NCBI GenBank assembly: GCA_011032825.1
Contig: JAADJZ010000009.1
Coordinates: 620,001-684,000, forward strand
DNA: 64,000 nt
Direction of reading: 5' to 3'
Source: Massariosphaeria phaeospora
Lineage: Eukaryota; Ascomycota; Dothideomycetes; Pleosporales
Of this stretch, positions 27,348-36,625 are shown one piece after another. Position 1 is the first letter of the stretch; each line of letters starts with the position of its first letter. The notes beneath the pieces were generated by a model that did not search any database, was not told where the DNA came from, and saw only the letters and a list, made by a program, of their open reading frames with translations. The translations under genes and the position numbers were made by a program.

Positions 27348-28543
27348 GGCGGGCTGCTGGGCGAAGGGACAAGCTCCCGAACAGCCTCAGTGGCGTAGTC
27401 GTATCCTCCCGGGAAGCTCCCAGACTAGTTTTTCAACGGTTGCGGTGGATTCGTGCCGAGGGAGGTGGTTGCGAAGAGAGTTTGTTGCCTTGGGGAGATG
27501 TGTAAAGTCGATGGCGGGGCAGGCGGCGGAGGTTGTGGTGCGGACAGCGCGAGAACGCCGATCGGGAGGCAGGCAGGGCTCGGGGGCCTGTTGCATAAGA
27601 GTGAAGCTGTGAAGCTAGGTAACTGCTCGACGGGTCGCAAGCTTGAGAAAGTGACGAGGGAAAGAGGCACGGGACGTCGTTGTAAGTTCGCGTTGGCGTT
27701 TGGATGCCGAGAAGGCGCTTAAAATGCTAGACCGAATCGGGCCGGTCGAGAGAACTCCACCTTGAGCGCAGTACAACACATAATAAACAACGCCAATTCT
27801 CTTCTTTCATGTGGTAGTGAGACAGTGTTACTTGGCCATTGTATCTGTCTACAATACTGTTTCTAGCCGTTCTTTCCCATGTATCCAGCATTGTTTGTGT
27901 GGTGAGCGCGGGGTTGCCAAGCCATGAGGATAGTGAGGAAAGGTCTCACTTGAGCCTCATGTGTCGAACTACATACTAGGTACGATGGGCTACAATTCGA
28001 CCTTCTTTATAGGCGTTTGAACTCATGAGGTGGGCTATGATTATTGATTACTCAACCCTCTGTCGCAGCGGACTTCACATGGCAACAATTAACCTTAATA
28101 CGCTCAGCAAGGTACTACCTGCAGGGGCGCGTTGCCTTGTGACCGGGCACCGGTGAAGCTCTAGCTGCTGTGTAAGATTCTGGTAACGCAAGAGTAGAAA
28201 TATGCATTTGGACTAAGTAAATAGTTGTAGGTTACGCAATGAATCCTGTCAGTGGGGTGAGGTGGCGCTGCCGCGGCAGCTGGAAGCGATGACGCACGGG
28301 GCACCACTTGTGACTTCGCTCAATCACCTTACACCAACAAAGACATACATACGCCCGCAGCAAATCCACTACTTGCCCTCCTTTTCTGACTGCATATCTG
28401 CTTGCACGCGACCACAGTATCTTTCTTCCGGCAACCACCGACACTCCATCCAATCGCCTTACTTGGCCTGGACTAGCCCCGCCATCCCACCTTCGGCGCA
28501 CTTCTTAAAGTCTTCGAATTCCTTGTCAAGTTCCCTACTCAGC
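27348..28543. other. Divergent promoter region of CRM1 and YPI1
   Basis: 1.2 kb between two divergent start codons. No gene supported. An ATG at 28289 is in frame with YPI1 and would add 85 residues, but the added stretch does not look like the family's N-terminus. Confidence 0.5.
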
Positions 28544-29107
28544 ATGGCGAGCTCCAACAATGTGTCGGCCAGGGTTGCCACGCCTGCGAATAGTACCACT
28601 ACCATCGAAGCCCGCGCCCAGCCTGTCCTGCGACTGTCAGCACCTTCTGGAACCCTCCGCCTTCGAGCTGAGCCGGTGGAAGAACGTCACATCCAATGGG
28701 CGGAGGATGTAATCGACAATGAGGGAATGGGCAAGAAATCATCAAAAGGTACGTTCCTGGTCTACAACTTTTAGCAAAAATATGCCACTGACAGCTGCAC
28801 AGTTTGCTGCATCTATCACAAACCGCGTGAGGTAGACGAATCGTCCGACGATTCGTCTTCCGACTCATCCTCAGACTCCGACTCCGACAGCGAGACGGAC
28901 AACAGCAGGGCACAACCCGTTGGTGGCCGCAGTGGTGGAAACCCGCGCGGTCGACGAACTCACAGCCACAAAAACGACGATGATGGCCAAAACCATGAGC
29001 ATGATCATGCTCACGGCGAAAACTCGGGTTTGCCGCAGCGCCGGACACGCCCCCATCGTAAACCTAGCCCCAACGCCTACGAAAAGATGCCGAAGCAACG
29101 AAACTAG
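28544..29107 (+). CDS. YPI1: Protein phosphatase 1 regulator Ypi1 (inhibitor-3 type)
   Basis: 169 residues from exons 28544..28748 and 28803..29107 (54-base intron). The conserved core runs across the splice: [17 protein letters not shown], then GMGKKSSK joined to [13 protein letters not shown]. This is the inhibitor-3 / Ypi1 signature; the KVCCIYHK stretch includes the PP1 (Glc7) docking segment. After it come an Asp/Ser-rich acidic tract and a His/Asp-rich tail ([18 protein letters not shown]), as in family members. The protein is nuclear and shapes PP1 localisation and activity in mitosis. Start at 28544 chosen because family proteins begin shortly before [10 protein letters not shown]; an in-frame ATG at 28289 is the alternative. 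Confidence 0.93.
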
Positions 29108-29842
29108 CTTGCTACCGCGACCCTGGCCAGTGGTTGTGGAATGACTGGCGAGGTGTGCATGTTTACTCTTCGTTGCCGAGCAAGGAGTTTGGGGTTTTCT
29201 GACTGTCTCACCAAAAACGCACGTCGGGCGCGGTTTGGCGTATATAGTAGTTGGCGTAAGATTGGGTCTATCCATTGTTTGTGGTCTGAATCGTTGGTTT
29301 CCGGGTAAAAAAATGCTCGACCGATACTGCAGATGGACCAAAGTTGCATAACATCCGGCATCAGTACTGCATTGCATACATGGGCTTAGACCATGGGCGC
29401 GAAGCTGGTTTATAGATAGACCGTATACGCATTACAGTATCAGGCAGAAACCTCGCATATTCTGTAAATGCGCGGTTAGCTACCGGCCATGGCGCGTTCA
29501 ATAGACAGCGCTCAAAATGCTTACATGGCTCACGTCACAAAATAACACCCGTCCATCGACTGCTTCGAGCTCCTTTCATGTGGCTTTCGCACTCTTAGAC
29601 CATATGTAGTGTTCCATCTTACTCCGCATACCCACTGCATGGGTGCAATCGCTGCAGTCGCCTTTCTCGCTCTTGCACTGCTGGCATCGCATATAGCCGG
29701 GCCATCAATCTCTCAAATCAGATTGGATATTTTCCAGACGTGTTCCAGCCAATTACCACGACGACTTCTTATCTGTCTTCTCGGGCTTCCAAGCTGAGTT
29801 GGACGATACGAGGGGGCATCGTACGTCTCACAGGTAGCCCAT
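29108..29842. other. Convergent intergenic region (YPI1 / DAD2)
   Basis: 3' flanks of YPI1 (+) and DAD2 (-). Small open frames overlap both gene ends. No gene seen. Confidence 0.5.
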
Positions 29843-30415
29843 TCATTCCACCACGCTACCCGAATTGGCTTGCTCCGTCAGAGCTGGTGCATGCTGCGTC
29901 GGAATACGGACAAGCGTCTGGGGAAGCGGCGGCTCAGGATCAGGCTTCTCCTCTCCTTCGTCTTCGTCCTTGGGCTTGGGTAATTTCGCTGCTGCAGATC
30001 AGTCTCGCACCATGGAATCGAGGGGATGAAGAAGGAGACTTACTGGACGCCATGTTGATAGCGCGCAGTACGTTGTGCCAGTTCGACAATACCGCTGCTA
30101 CCGCTAAACGCGAACACGTCAACATCCGATCCGGCTGCCATGCGGTGCCCCTCAACCCCTCCATGTGCTTATTGGGGTCTCGGTTAGGAATCGCATACCT
30201 TCTGTCCCATCTGAGAGTGTGGTGAGCTTCTCAGCGAGTTGGTTCATCTGATCTGCCAATCCTGCGCTGAGGGCCTGTAACTCTTTGAGGTTCGCGAGCT
30301 CCGCTTTCTTTTCGGCGATGCGCGCGGCAAGAACCGGAGACTGATTCTGCGAACCGCCCAAAGAAGAGGACGGATTACGCAGATGAGACGGAAGAGAGCG
30401 TCCAGAGTATGCCAT
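29843..30415 (-). CDS. DAD2: DASH/DAM1 complex subunit Dad2
   Basis: 141 residues from exons 30199..30415, 30044..30103 and 29843..29991 (introns of 95 and 52 bases). The diagnostic segment is RIAEKKAELANLKELQAL followed by GLADQMNQLAEKL, then LSDGTE joined by splicing to AVAAVLSNWHNVLRAINMAS. This coiled-coil region is the Dad2 family core. Dad2 is part of the DASH ring that couples kinetochores to spindle microtubules. The tail after the second splice is acidic and Pro-rich (KLPKPKDEDEGEEKPDPEPP). The last intron ends in CAGCAG, so two acceptors three bases apart are possible. The gene is transcribed away from SGO1 across a short shared promoter. Confidence 0.9.
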
Positions 30416-30696
30416 TTCAATCGAACTTGTCTGTGTTGATACGGCTCGTAGAAGTTGAGCTATCGTGGGGTAGGCCTAGGCCCGGGGAAGTTGAACGCGT
30501 CCCGCTTTCACGTGCGAGGGGCCGTGCATCAGTGCTGTTGTTCCCATTGGCTGGCAGGTTGTTGCTATGGTAAACAACTGTTCGATGTCAGGATAACGAG
30601 ACGGCAACAACGAACGTCGCAAAACTACGATTCTCACGATCGAGCAGTCCGAACACCTGCACAACTATAATTATCCGACATACCTATCCTGCGCTT
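30416..30696. promoter_or_regulatory. Shared bidirectional promoter of DAD2 and SGO1
   Basis: 281 bases separate the divergent start codons of a kinetochore subunit and shugoshin. An ACGCGT hexamer lies inside at 30495-30500. No other gene fits here. Confidence 0.6.
30495..30500. promoter_or_regulatory. ACGCGT (MCB-type) element
   Basis: Perfect palindromic MluI cell-cycle box, the core bound by MBF-type APSES factors that drive G1/S transcription in yeasts. Its place between two mitotic genes suggests shared cell-cycle control; that is inference. Confidence 0.45.
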
Positions 30697-33136
30697 ATGG
30701 CGCGCTTGAACGAGCCGCCCGTTGCGCCTATTGTGCCCGCACCGTCCGCTGAGACCATCGATGCCGGTGAGTCGCATCCTCGAGACCTCGATCAGTACAG
30801 CTTGCTAACACGTATGGATGCAAAGTCAAAAGACGCTTTCTGCGACAGAATCGCGAGCTTGCAAAGTATGGTCATCTTCCTGGACTAAACTTTTGAAAGT
30901 TTGACTAACAAGAGTCTCAGAACAAACTCTCAGCAGTCTATCCGGATTCGCAACCTCGAGAACGACGCCTCGCGCCTCCTCTCCGAAAACCTCTCCTTGC
31001 GCGAGCAAGTTCTGCAACTACAGAATACTTTATCAACACAAACCAACGTCCCCTCTTTCGAAGTCATCGACTCTGTCAAAGAGAAGTTAGAAGCCAAGAT
31101 TCATGAACTAGGGGGATTGGTCGCAGAGTTGGGGCTGTTGCACAGATCAGATACCCTACCGAGATGCAAGAGCCAGACTGCAGCCACACGACGAAGTCCG
31201 TCTGAAAGACAATGGAGGAGCGGGCTTGGCCTCCAGGAGGTGGAAAATGCGATGATGCCCACCATCGTAGAGGACAAATACTACCCACGAAGGACAATGA
31301 AGTATGTTAAGCGTCCACGCCATCTGCATGGAGAAACATACCAAGCCAGATCGATGGAGCTAACAATCAACAGCACAGATGATTTACAGGATATCCTCGA
31401 TGATCCCGACACCCAATCCCCAGATATTGGGCCGCCACCGGTGTCTCGGTTCGAGAACGAAGAGGCCATCGTATTCAGCCACAGTCCATCTCGAGAAGAG
31501 CAACTAGGGGGACCAGAAGAAACTTCAGAGCCTGCACTATCAATAAATTTCGAGACCCGAAAGAAGCGAAGAGAGAGCGGGCCAAAGCTCAATATTCGAC
31601 GTGTATCCGTTTTCCAGTCACCGCCGGAGGACTCTGGCGATGTTCCCGCCAAATCAAAACGCGCAGGGGCTAAACGGAAATTTAATGTTCAAGAAGATGA
31701 AGATCAAGTGGCGGCTAAAGCGGAGGGTTTCACGTATAGTCGTAGAAATACTCCCTCTGCACCCAGCGACGCGGATGTCGATAGAGACTGCCAAAATCAG
31801 TCTCCCCAACGACCAGTGCTTGGAAGCAGTAAGTCTTCTCGATCTCGGTCTCAAATGACTTTACTGACTCAGTGCAGAACCAGTCAACACAGACCCGGTT
31901 CTCTCCCCGAAGAAGCAGCGGCCATCAAATCAAGAGAAGCCAGACAAGAAACCAGTATCTACTTCTAAACCTACCCGTAGTCGGTTGACCATCACTCGTA
32001 ACGTTGTACGGGCTGTGCCCCCACCATCGGAAGTGCTCGAGCCAATACCTGTTACGGAAGTTGTCCTAGAGTCACTTCCACCAAAGACACCTGCCGTGGA
32101 AGATGTTTTCTCACCGCCTTCGACTGAACCATCTACGGCCAGGCCAGAATCAAAGGACACACCACCTCCTGGAGACCTTAACTCTAGTGATCAGATTGGA
32201 ATTGGTGGTCGACCTTCCCGACGAGTTAGAGGTCAAGTCAGCTACAAAGAGCCAAGTTTGAATACGAAAATGCGACGTCCGGGCAAAGAATTGGTAGACG
32301 CGGTGCAGTCACACCAGGAGAGGGACACAAGCGCAGAATTTCAGGCAGCTTCTCTGACGTCTGGAAATATTGGGATAAAGGTTGAAGCACGTGAAGAATC
32401 CGCGTGGAAGCCTATGGCTAGATCGGGAGGAGAAGAAGAAGGCGAGATGGGTAGTCCTCTCCGGCAGAAGCTCGACAGGAAGGAGGGCATCACGGACAGC
32501 AACCATATCGCTTCGCCAGAGCCACCGCAGTTGAGCTGTACCACTTCAAACGCAATTTCCGCCCTGGTCAACCAGACCGGCACAACAAGACGGAAGACAT
32601 CTCCGACGTGCTCAGCGAGCGCAAATTCTCCGGTCGAGGTACCCTCAAGCCTAGCTTCAAAACTAAGCAATATAACAGCTGCTATGCCATTAGCTGTTAA
32701 GGAAGAAGACAGAAACGGTCTAGCTATCTTCGACTTCACGGGATCTTCGCCCTCGGATGCTACGGCAAGCTCCCGACCGCAAACCGATCTCGCAAAAAAA
32801 GTAAGAGATGCTCGTCGCCATTCGGTCGTCCCCGCTGCGTGTGTGACGGATGGAAGGAAACCAGATCCAATTGGTAAGGCAGATGGAGCGCTGCCTTCCT
32901 TGCACAAGCGAACAAGTAATGGAACTGTTTCCGGAATGAAGAGTGTGAGCGCAAACCACCTCGACAAGAGCACAACCTCATCTAGAGCATCACTTAAAGA
33001 TAAGAAGATTGGTGCTCTACCAACTAGCGGAAGCAATGTCAACTTACGATCCGCGATCGAAGCGAATGGGAGCAAAGACATTGCTAGTTTGCGAGCTGAA
33101 AGGGCAGCTAGTCGTAGGAAGAGTATGATGCTGTGA
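30697..33136 (+). CDS. SGO1: Shugoshin (protector of centromeric cohesion)
   Basis: 758 residues from exons 30697..30766, 30826..30865, 30921..31828 and 31878..33136 (introns 49-59 bases). The N-terminal coiled coil, formed across three exons (VKRRFLRQNRELAKTNSQQ, then RNLENDASRLLSENLSLREQ), is the shugoshin dimerisation and PP2A-binding region. The long middle is disordered and Ser/Pro-rich. The basic shugoshin C-terminal motif appears at about residues 430-455 (GRPSRRVRGQVSYKEPSLN), the part that binds phosphorylated H2A at centromeres. An unusually long Ser/Lys/Arg-rich extension of about 300 residues follows. The protein recruits PP2A to protect cohesin and helps tension sensing. Divergent with DAD2. 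Confidence 0.9.
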
Positions 33137-33433
33137 ACTTCCATCGGAAGGAAGGTCCTTGGTTTGAACTTTGCAGGGTGGTCGGTTTATTGTAATCTGG
33201 AAGCGTTCTAGTTTGGTCTTTTGAAAGTGGGGGACTGAATATGTCCTGGCGTTGAGGTCCAATGTCATTCACTCATAGCGACGGCGTTCCTGAGCCCCGG
33301 TCTTAGCATCTGGGAATGGATGCGAACGTTGTATCCAGAACTTAAAGGTTCCCGACAGTCATTGCAAAGTCAAATTTGGGTATCAAGCGTACATACTATC
33401 TATCTTCCATTACTTCCTCCATATGCACCCCAA
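33137..33433. other. Convergent intergenic region (SGO1 / membrane protein)
   Basis: 3' flanks of two convergent genes. Nothing else seen. Confidence 0.5.
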
Positions 33434-34148
33434 TCAAGACGATTTACCCCGATACCTCAACTTTTCCAACTCTCCCAGATCTACCACTCGCAACTCTCTC
33501 CGTGCCCATAACACGACTGCTAGTACAGTTCCTGGCACATAGCCTCCCCCAATCATGATACCCTCTTTCCACTCTTTGCCTCGCCACAGCTCTGCAACTG
33601 CCAGCAGCATGCAAACCACACCGTTGACAGTCACAATATATCTCGCAAGCAAGTCCGCAGTCTCATTAGACACATATGGAACTGCGGGCCTATCGGGTGT
33701 CTGAGCCGCCGCTCTCAGCCCATGCGAGTCCCGCGATATCGATTTTCCTTTCCTCGATGGATCAGATTTCAACGCGGCCGTATTCGTCACCGTCACGCGG
33801 ACAGGCGGAAGCGGTAGGAAGTACAGCGTGTATGCAGTTGCAAGAAACGTCGAGATCGCTACCAGGCTTGGTAGAAATGTGGAGGGATTTACCAGGCGCG
33901 GGAGGTAGAGGAGGATGGGTGCGAGGGGCAGGACGAGGAGGATGCGCATGTAGAGGCGTGTGGAGGAGGTGTCGTGGGTGGACAGCTTGGAGATGAGCTC
34001 TTCTTGGTCTGGTTTACAGTTAGATGACAGGAGGTGTTGCAGGCGGGGGGAGAATTATACCTTGTTCGTCCATGCCTTCTTCTACGGCGTCGTCGTCTTC
34101 GCTGTCGGTGGGGTAGTGGAAGGTGCGGCGGAGACGCGTTGATGCCAT
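33434..34148 (-). CDS. Conserved small multi-spanning membrane protein, function unknown
   Basis: 220 residues from exons 34061..34148 and 33434..34008 (52-base intron). I do not recognise a named family. The N-terminus is hydrophilic and acidic (DSEDDDAVEEGMDEQDQEEL). Four hydrophobic segments follow: ILLVLPLAPILLYL, LVAISTFLATAYTLYFLPL, YIVTVNGVVCMLLAVAEL and GGYVPGTVLAVVLWA. A Ser/Arg/Lys loop between the second and third (SRKGKSISRD) could be cytosolic. The intron follows consensus and the frame closes exactly, so the gene is probably real. It may be an ER or vacuolar membrane protein, but nothing in the sequence fixes this. Confidence 0.75.
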
Positions 34149-34737
34149 GGCGCGTTGGTGTGCTTGGTTCTGGAGATGGAAGCAGGATACCTAAAGTTGA
34201 ACGAGGTCGGCTGTAGAGGGGGCTAATCTGTGGCCTTTTGACATCTGGAGCTGGAGGCAGCAACGAAATTGTGAATAATGGACGTTGCCTGCTGTGCCGC
34301 TGGACCCTGCCAAGCCTGGGGAACTCTATCCCACCTTATGTGGTTCACCTTTCACGATTTTACCACACTGCAGTTTGCTATTATGGAAGTAGCTCTCGAA
34401 TCAATATAGCTAGGAAGTATCCGATAAGCAAAGAAAAGATTTAGTTTCTGCTCGTTTCAGAACCATTCCATTTCTCTCTAGGCTGTACAATAATTTGTGA
34501 GACTGATAGAGCGCGATTCGTGGATCGGCAACGCGCCCCGTGGACCCCACGTCTACAAAACCGGAAGTTACCTCGGCTCATTGCTTCCCCCTTCGTGGAG
34601 ACATCAGCTCGGGCGCCCTATGAAACCAAGTCTTTATAGTTGAATCTCTCCCTACTCTTACTGTTCGTTTCTTTACTTCGCTTGACCTTTCCACCCATAG
34701 AGTCTCCTACCTTGTCACGTCTTCCCAAACCACCACC
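34149..34737. other. Divergent promoter region (membrane protein / thiolase)
   Basis: 589 bases between divergent start codons. No gene seen. The thiolase leader just before 34738 is C/T-rich. Confidence 0.5.
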
Positions 34738-36185
34738 ATGGTCAGCCAAAAGCAACCAGTGTACGTCCTCGGCGTGGGTATGACCAAGTTCATCAAACCT
34801 CGTGGCAAAGTCGACTACCCGGAACTGGGTTTCGAAGCCGGCGTCAAAGCCATGCTCGACGCCCATATCAACTACGACGAAGTGGACCAAGGCATCGCAT
34901 GCTATTGCTACGGCGATAGCACGTGCGGTCAGCGCGTCTTCTACCAGTTCGGAATGACCGGTATCCCCGTCTACAATGTTAATAACAACTGCTCTACCGG
35001 TTCCACGGGCCTGTTCATGGGGAGGAATATGATAGCGCATGGCGCTGCGGATTGCGTGCTGGTTGTTGGATTTGAGAAGATGTTTCCGGGGAGCTTACAA
35101 TCGTTCTGGCAAGACCGAGCAAATCCGACAGGCGCAAGCGGGGAGATGATGAGGGAGACTAGGGGAGTCACCAAGGCGCCGGGTGCGGCGCAGATGTTTG
35201 GGAATGCGGGACGGGAGCACATGGAGAAGTGAGTGATCTCTCGTATAACCCCAAGCAATTGAAGACTCTCCTTAATTACATCAGAATACTGACCAGCTTT
35301 AGATATGGTTCCAAGATAGAAGACTTTGCAGAAATCGCCAGAGTCAATCACGCCCATTCTAAGAACAACCCATACTCCCAATTCCGCGACGAATACACTC
35401 TCTCCCAAGTCCTCGAATCTACCATGATCCACACCCCCCTCACAAAACTCCAATGTTGCCCGACCTCTGACGGCGCTGCCGCTACCGTCCTCGTCTCCCA
35501 ATCCTTCCTAGACGCCCGCCCCGAACTTAAATCCCAAGCCATCCTCATCGCAGGCCAACATATGGCAACTGACTCTCCTACGCTCTTCAACCGGAGCGCC
35601 ATCGAACTCATCGGGTACTCCATGTCAGAACTCGCGGCCAAAACCGCGCTGGCCGAAGCTAATGTCAGTCCGGATGAAATAAAAGTGTGCGAACTGCACG
35701 ACTGCTTCTCCGCAAACGAGATGGTGACAATTGAAGCGCTAGGCCTTGCACCCAGGGGTAAAGCCCACGAACTCATCCGTAAAGGCGGTATCACCTACGG
35801 CGGTAAAGTAGTCATTAACCCCTCAGGGGGCTTGATATCGAAGGGCCATCCGCTCGGCGCAACGGGGCTAGCACAGTGCGCTGAGTTGGTATGGCATATG
35901 CGCGGCTGGGCGAATAACCGCTCTGTCAAAGACACTACTGTCGCGTTGCAGCACAATCTGGGCCTTGGAGGCGCGGTCGTGGTCACAGTATATAAGCGGG
36001 CGGATGGTAAGGCGGCAAGCGATGTAGGAGATGAGGAGGTGGGCAAGTGGACGGGCTTGAGCTACAATCCTGCGGTGCAGGCAAAGGGCTTTACAAGTGC
36101 TCAGGTTGACAAGGTGAGATCGAGGAAGGCGAGGAGTGAATGGGCGTTGCAGGATACGGAGAAGAAGGTTGAGGCGAGGTTTTAG
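34738..36185 (+). CDS. SCP2-type thiolase (sterol carrier protein X-like, thiolase domain only)
   Basis: 457 residues from exons 34738..35228 and 35303..36185 (74-base intron, GTGAGT donor). The start ATG has a good context (CACCATGG). Thiolase features: the nucleophile Cys85 in NNNCSTGSTG; HDCFSANE, with the catalytic His; GGLISKGHPLGATG, with the second His. The lineage is the SCP2-thiolase / SCPx group that cleaves branched 3-oxoacyl-CoA, usually in peroxisomes. Unlike animal SCPx there is no C-terminal SCP2 lipid-transfer domain; the extension after the core is charged and ends VEARF. The final ARF is only a weak match to a PTS1 peroxisomal signal. Substrate is not evident from context. 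Confidence 0.92.
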
Positions 36186-36625
36186 TGGATTTGGCAGCCC
36201 TTGTATGGTACCGTTCACCTCCTACCACCACCACAGTCCATGCACCCTTTCAACTTACTCTGACTCGATCCCGGTATAATCCCAGTTCGCGCACGAAGCT
36301 CACAGATACAACATGAGTATAACGATTACGACTATGTTTCACCCCTGCGTCCCAAAGCGCCATGCCTGAACGCTCCTGAACGCTCCTGAACCCCCAAACT
36401 CCATCGCTTGTATCAACACCACAACGCCAAAGGAACTATTACCCCTGCTCTTATTGTCAAGCTATCTCGCAACGCATCAAGATCAGTCGCTAATTCATGT
36501 TCCAAATCCGATCCATATGGATGCCGTCCTTTTCTTTTCTGTATGCACATTCTGCTTGTCGCCCAGAGGCCGCGCGCCTTCGCTATCTTGATATGCGGTG
36601 TTCTTTGGATGGTTGTTTCCCACTG
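36186..36625. other. Convergent intergenic region (thiolase / kelch protein)
   Basis: Holds three tandem copies of a CTCCTGAACG-type decamer near 36366-36390; otherwise nothing seen. Confidence 0.5.

Noticed and set aside
28289..28543. N-terminal extension of Ypi1 from ATG 28289
   Set aside because: In frame, but the 85 added residues do not look like Ypi1 proteins, and the ATG at 28544 fits the family start.
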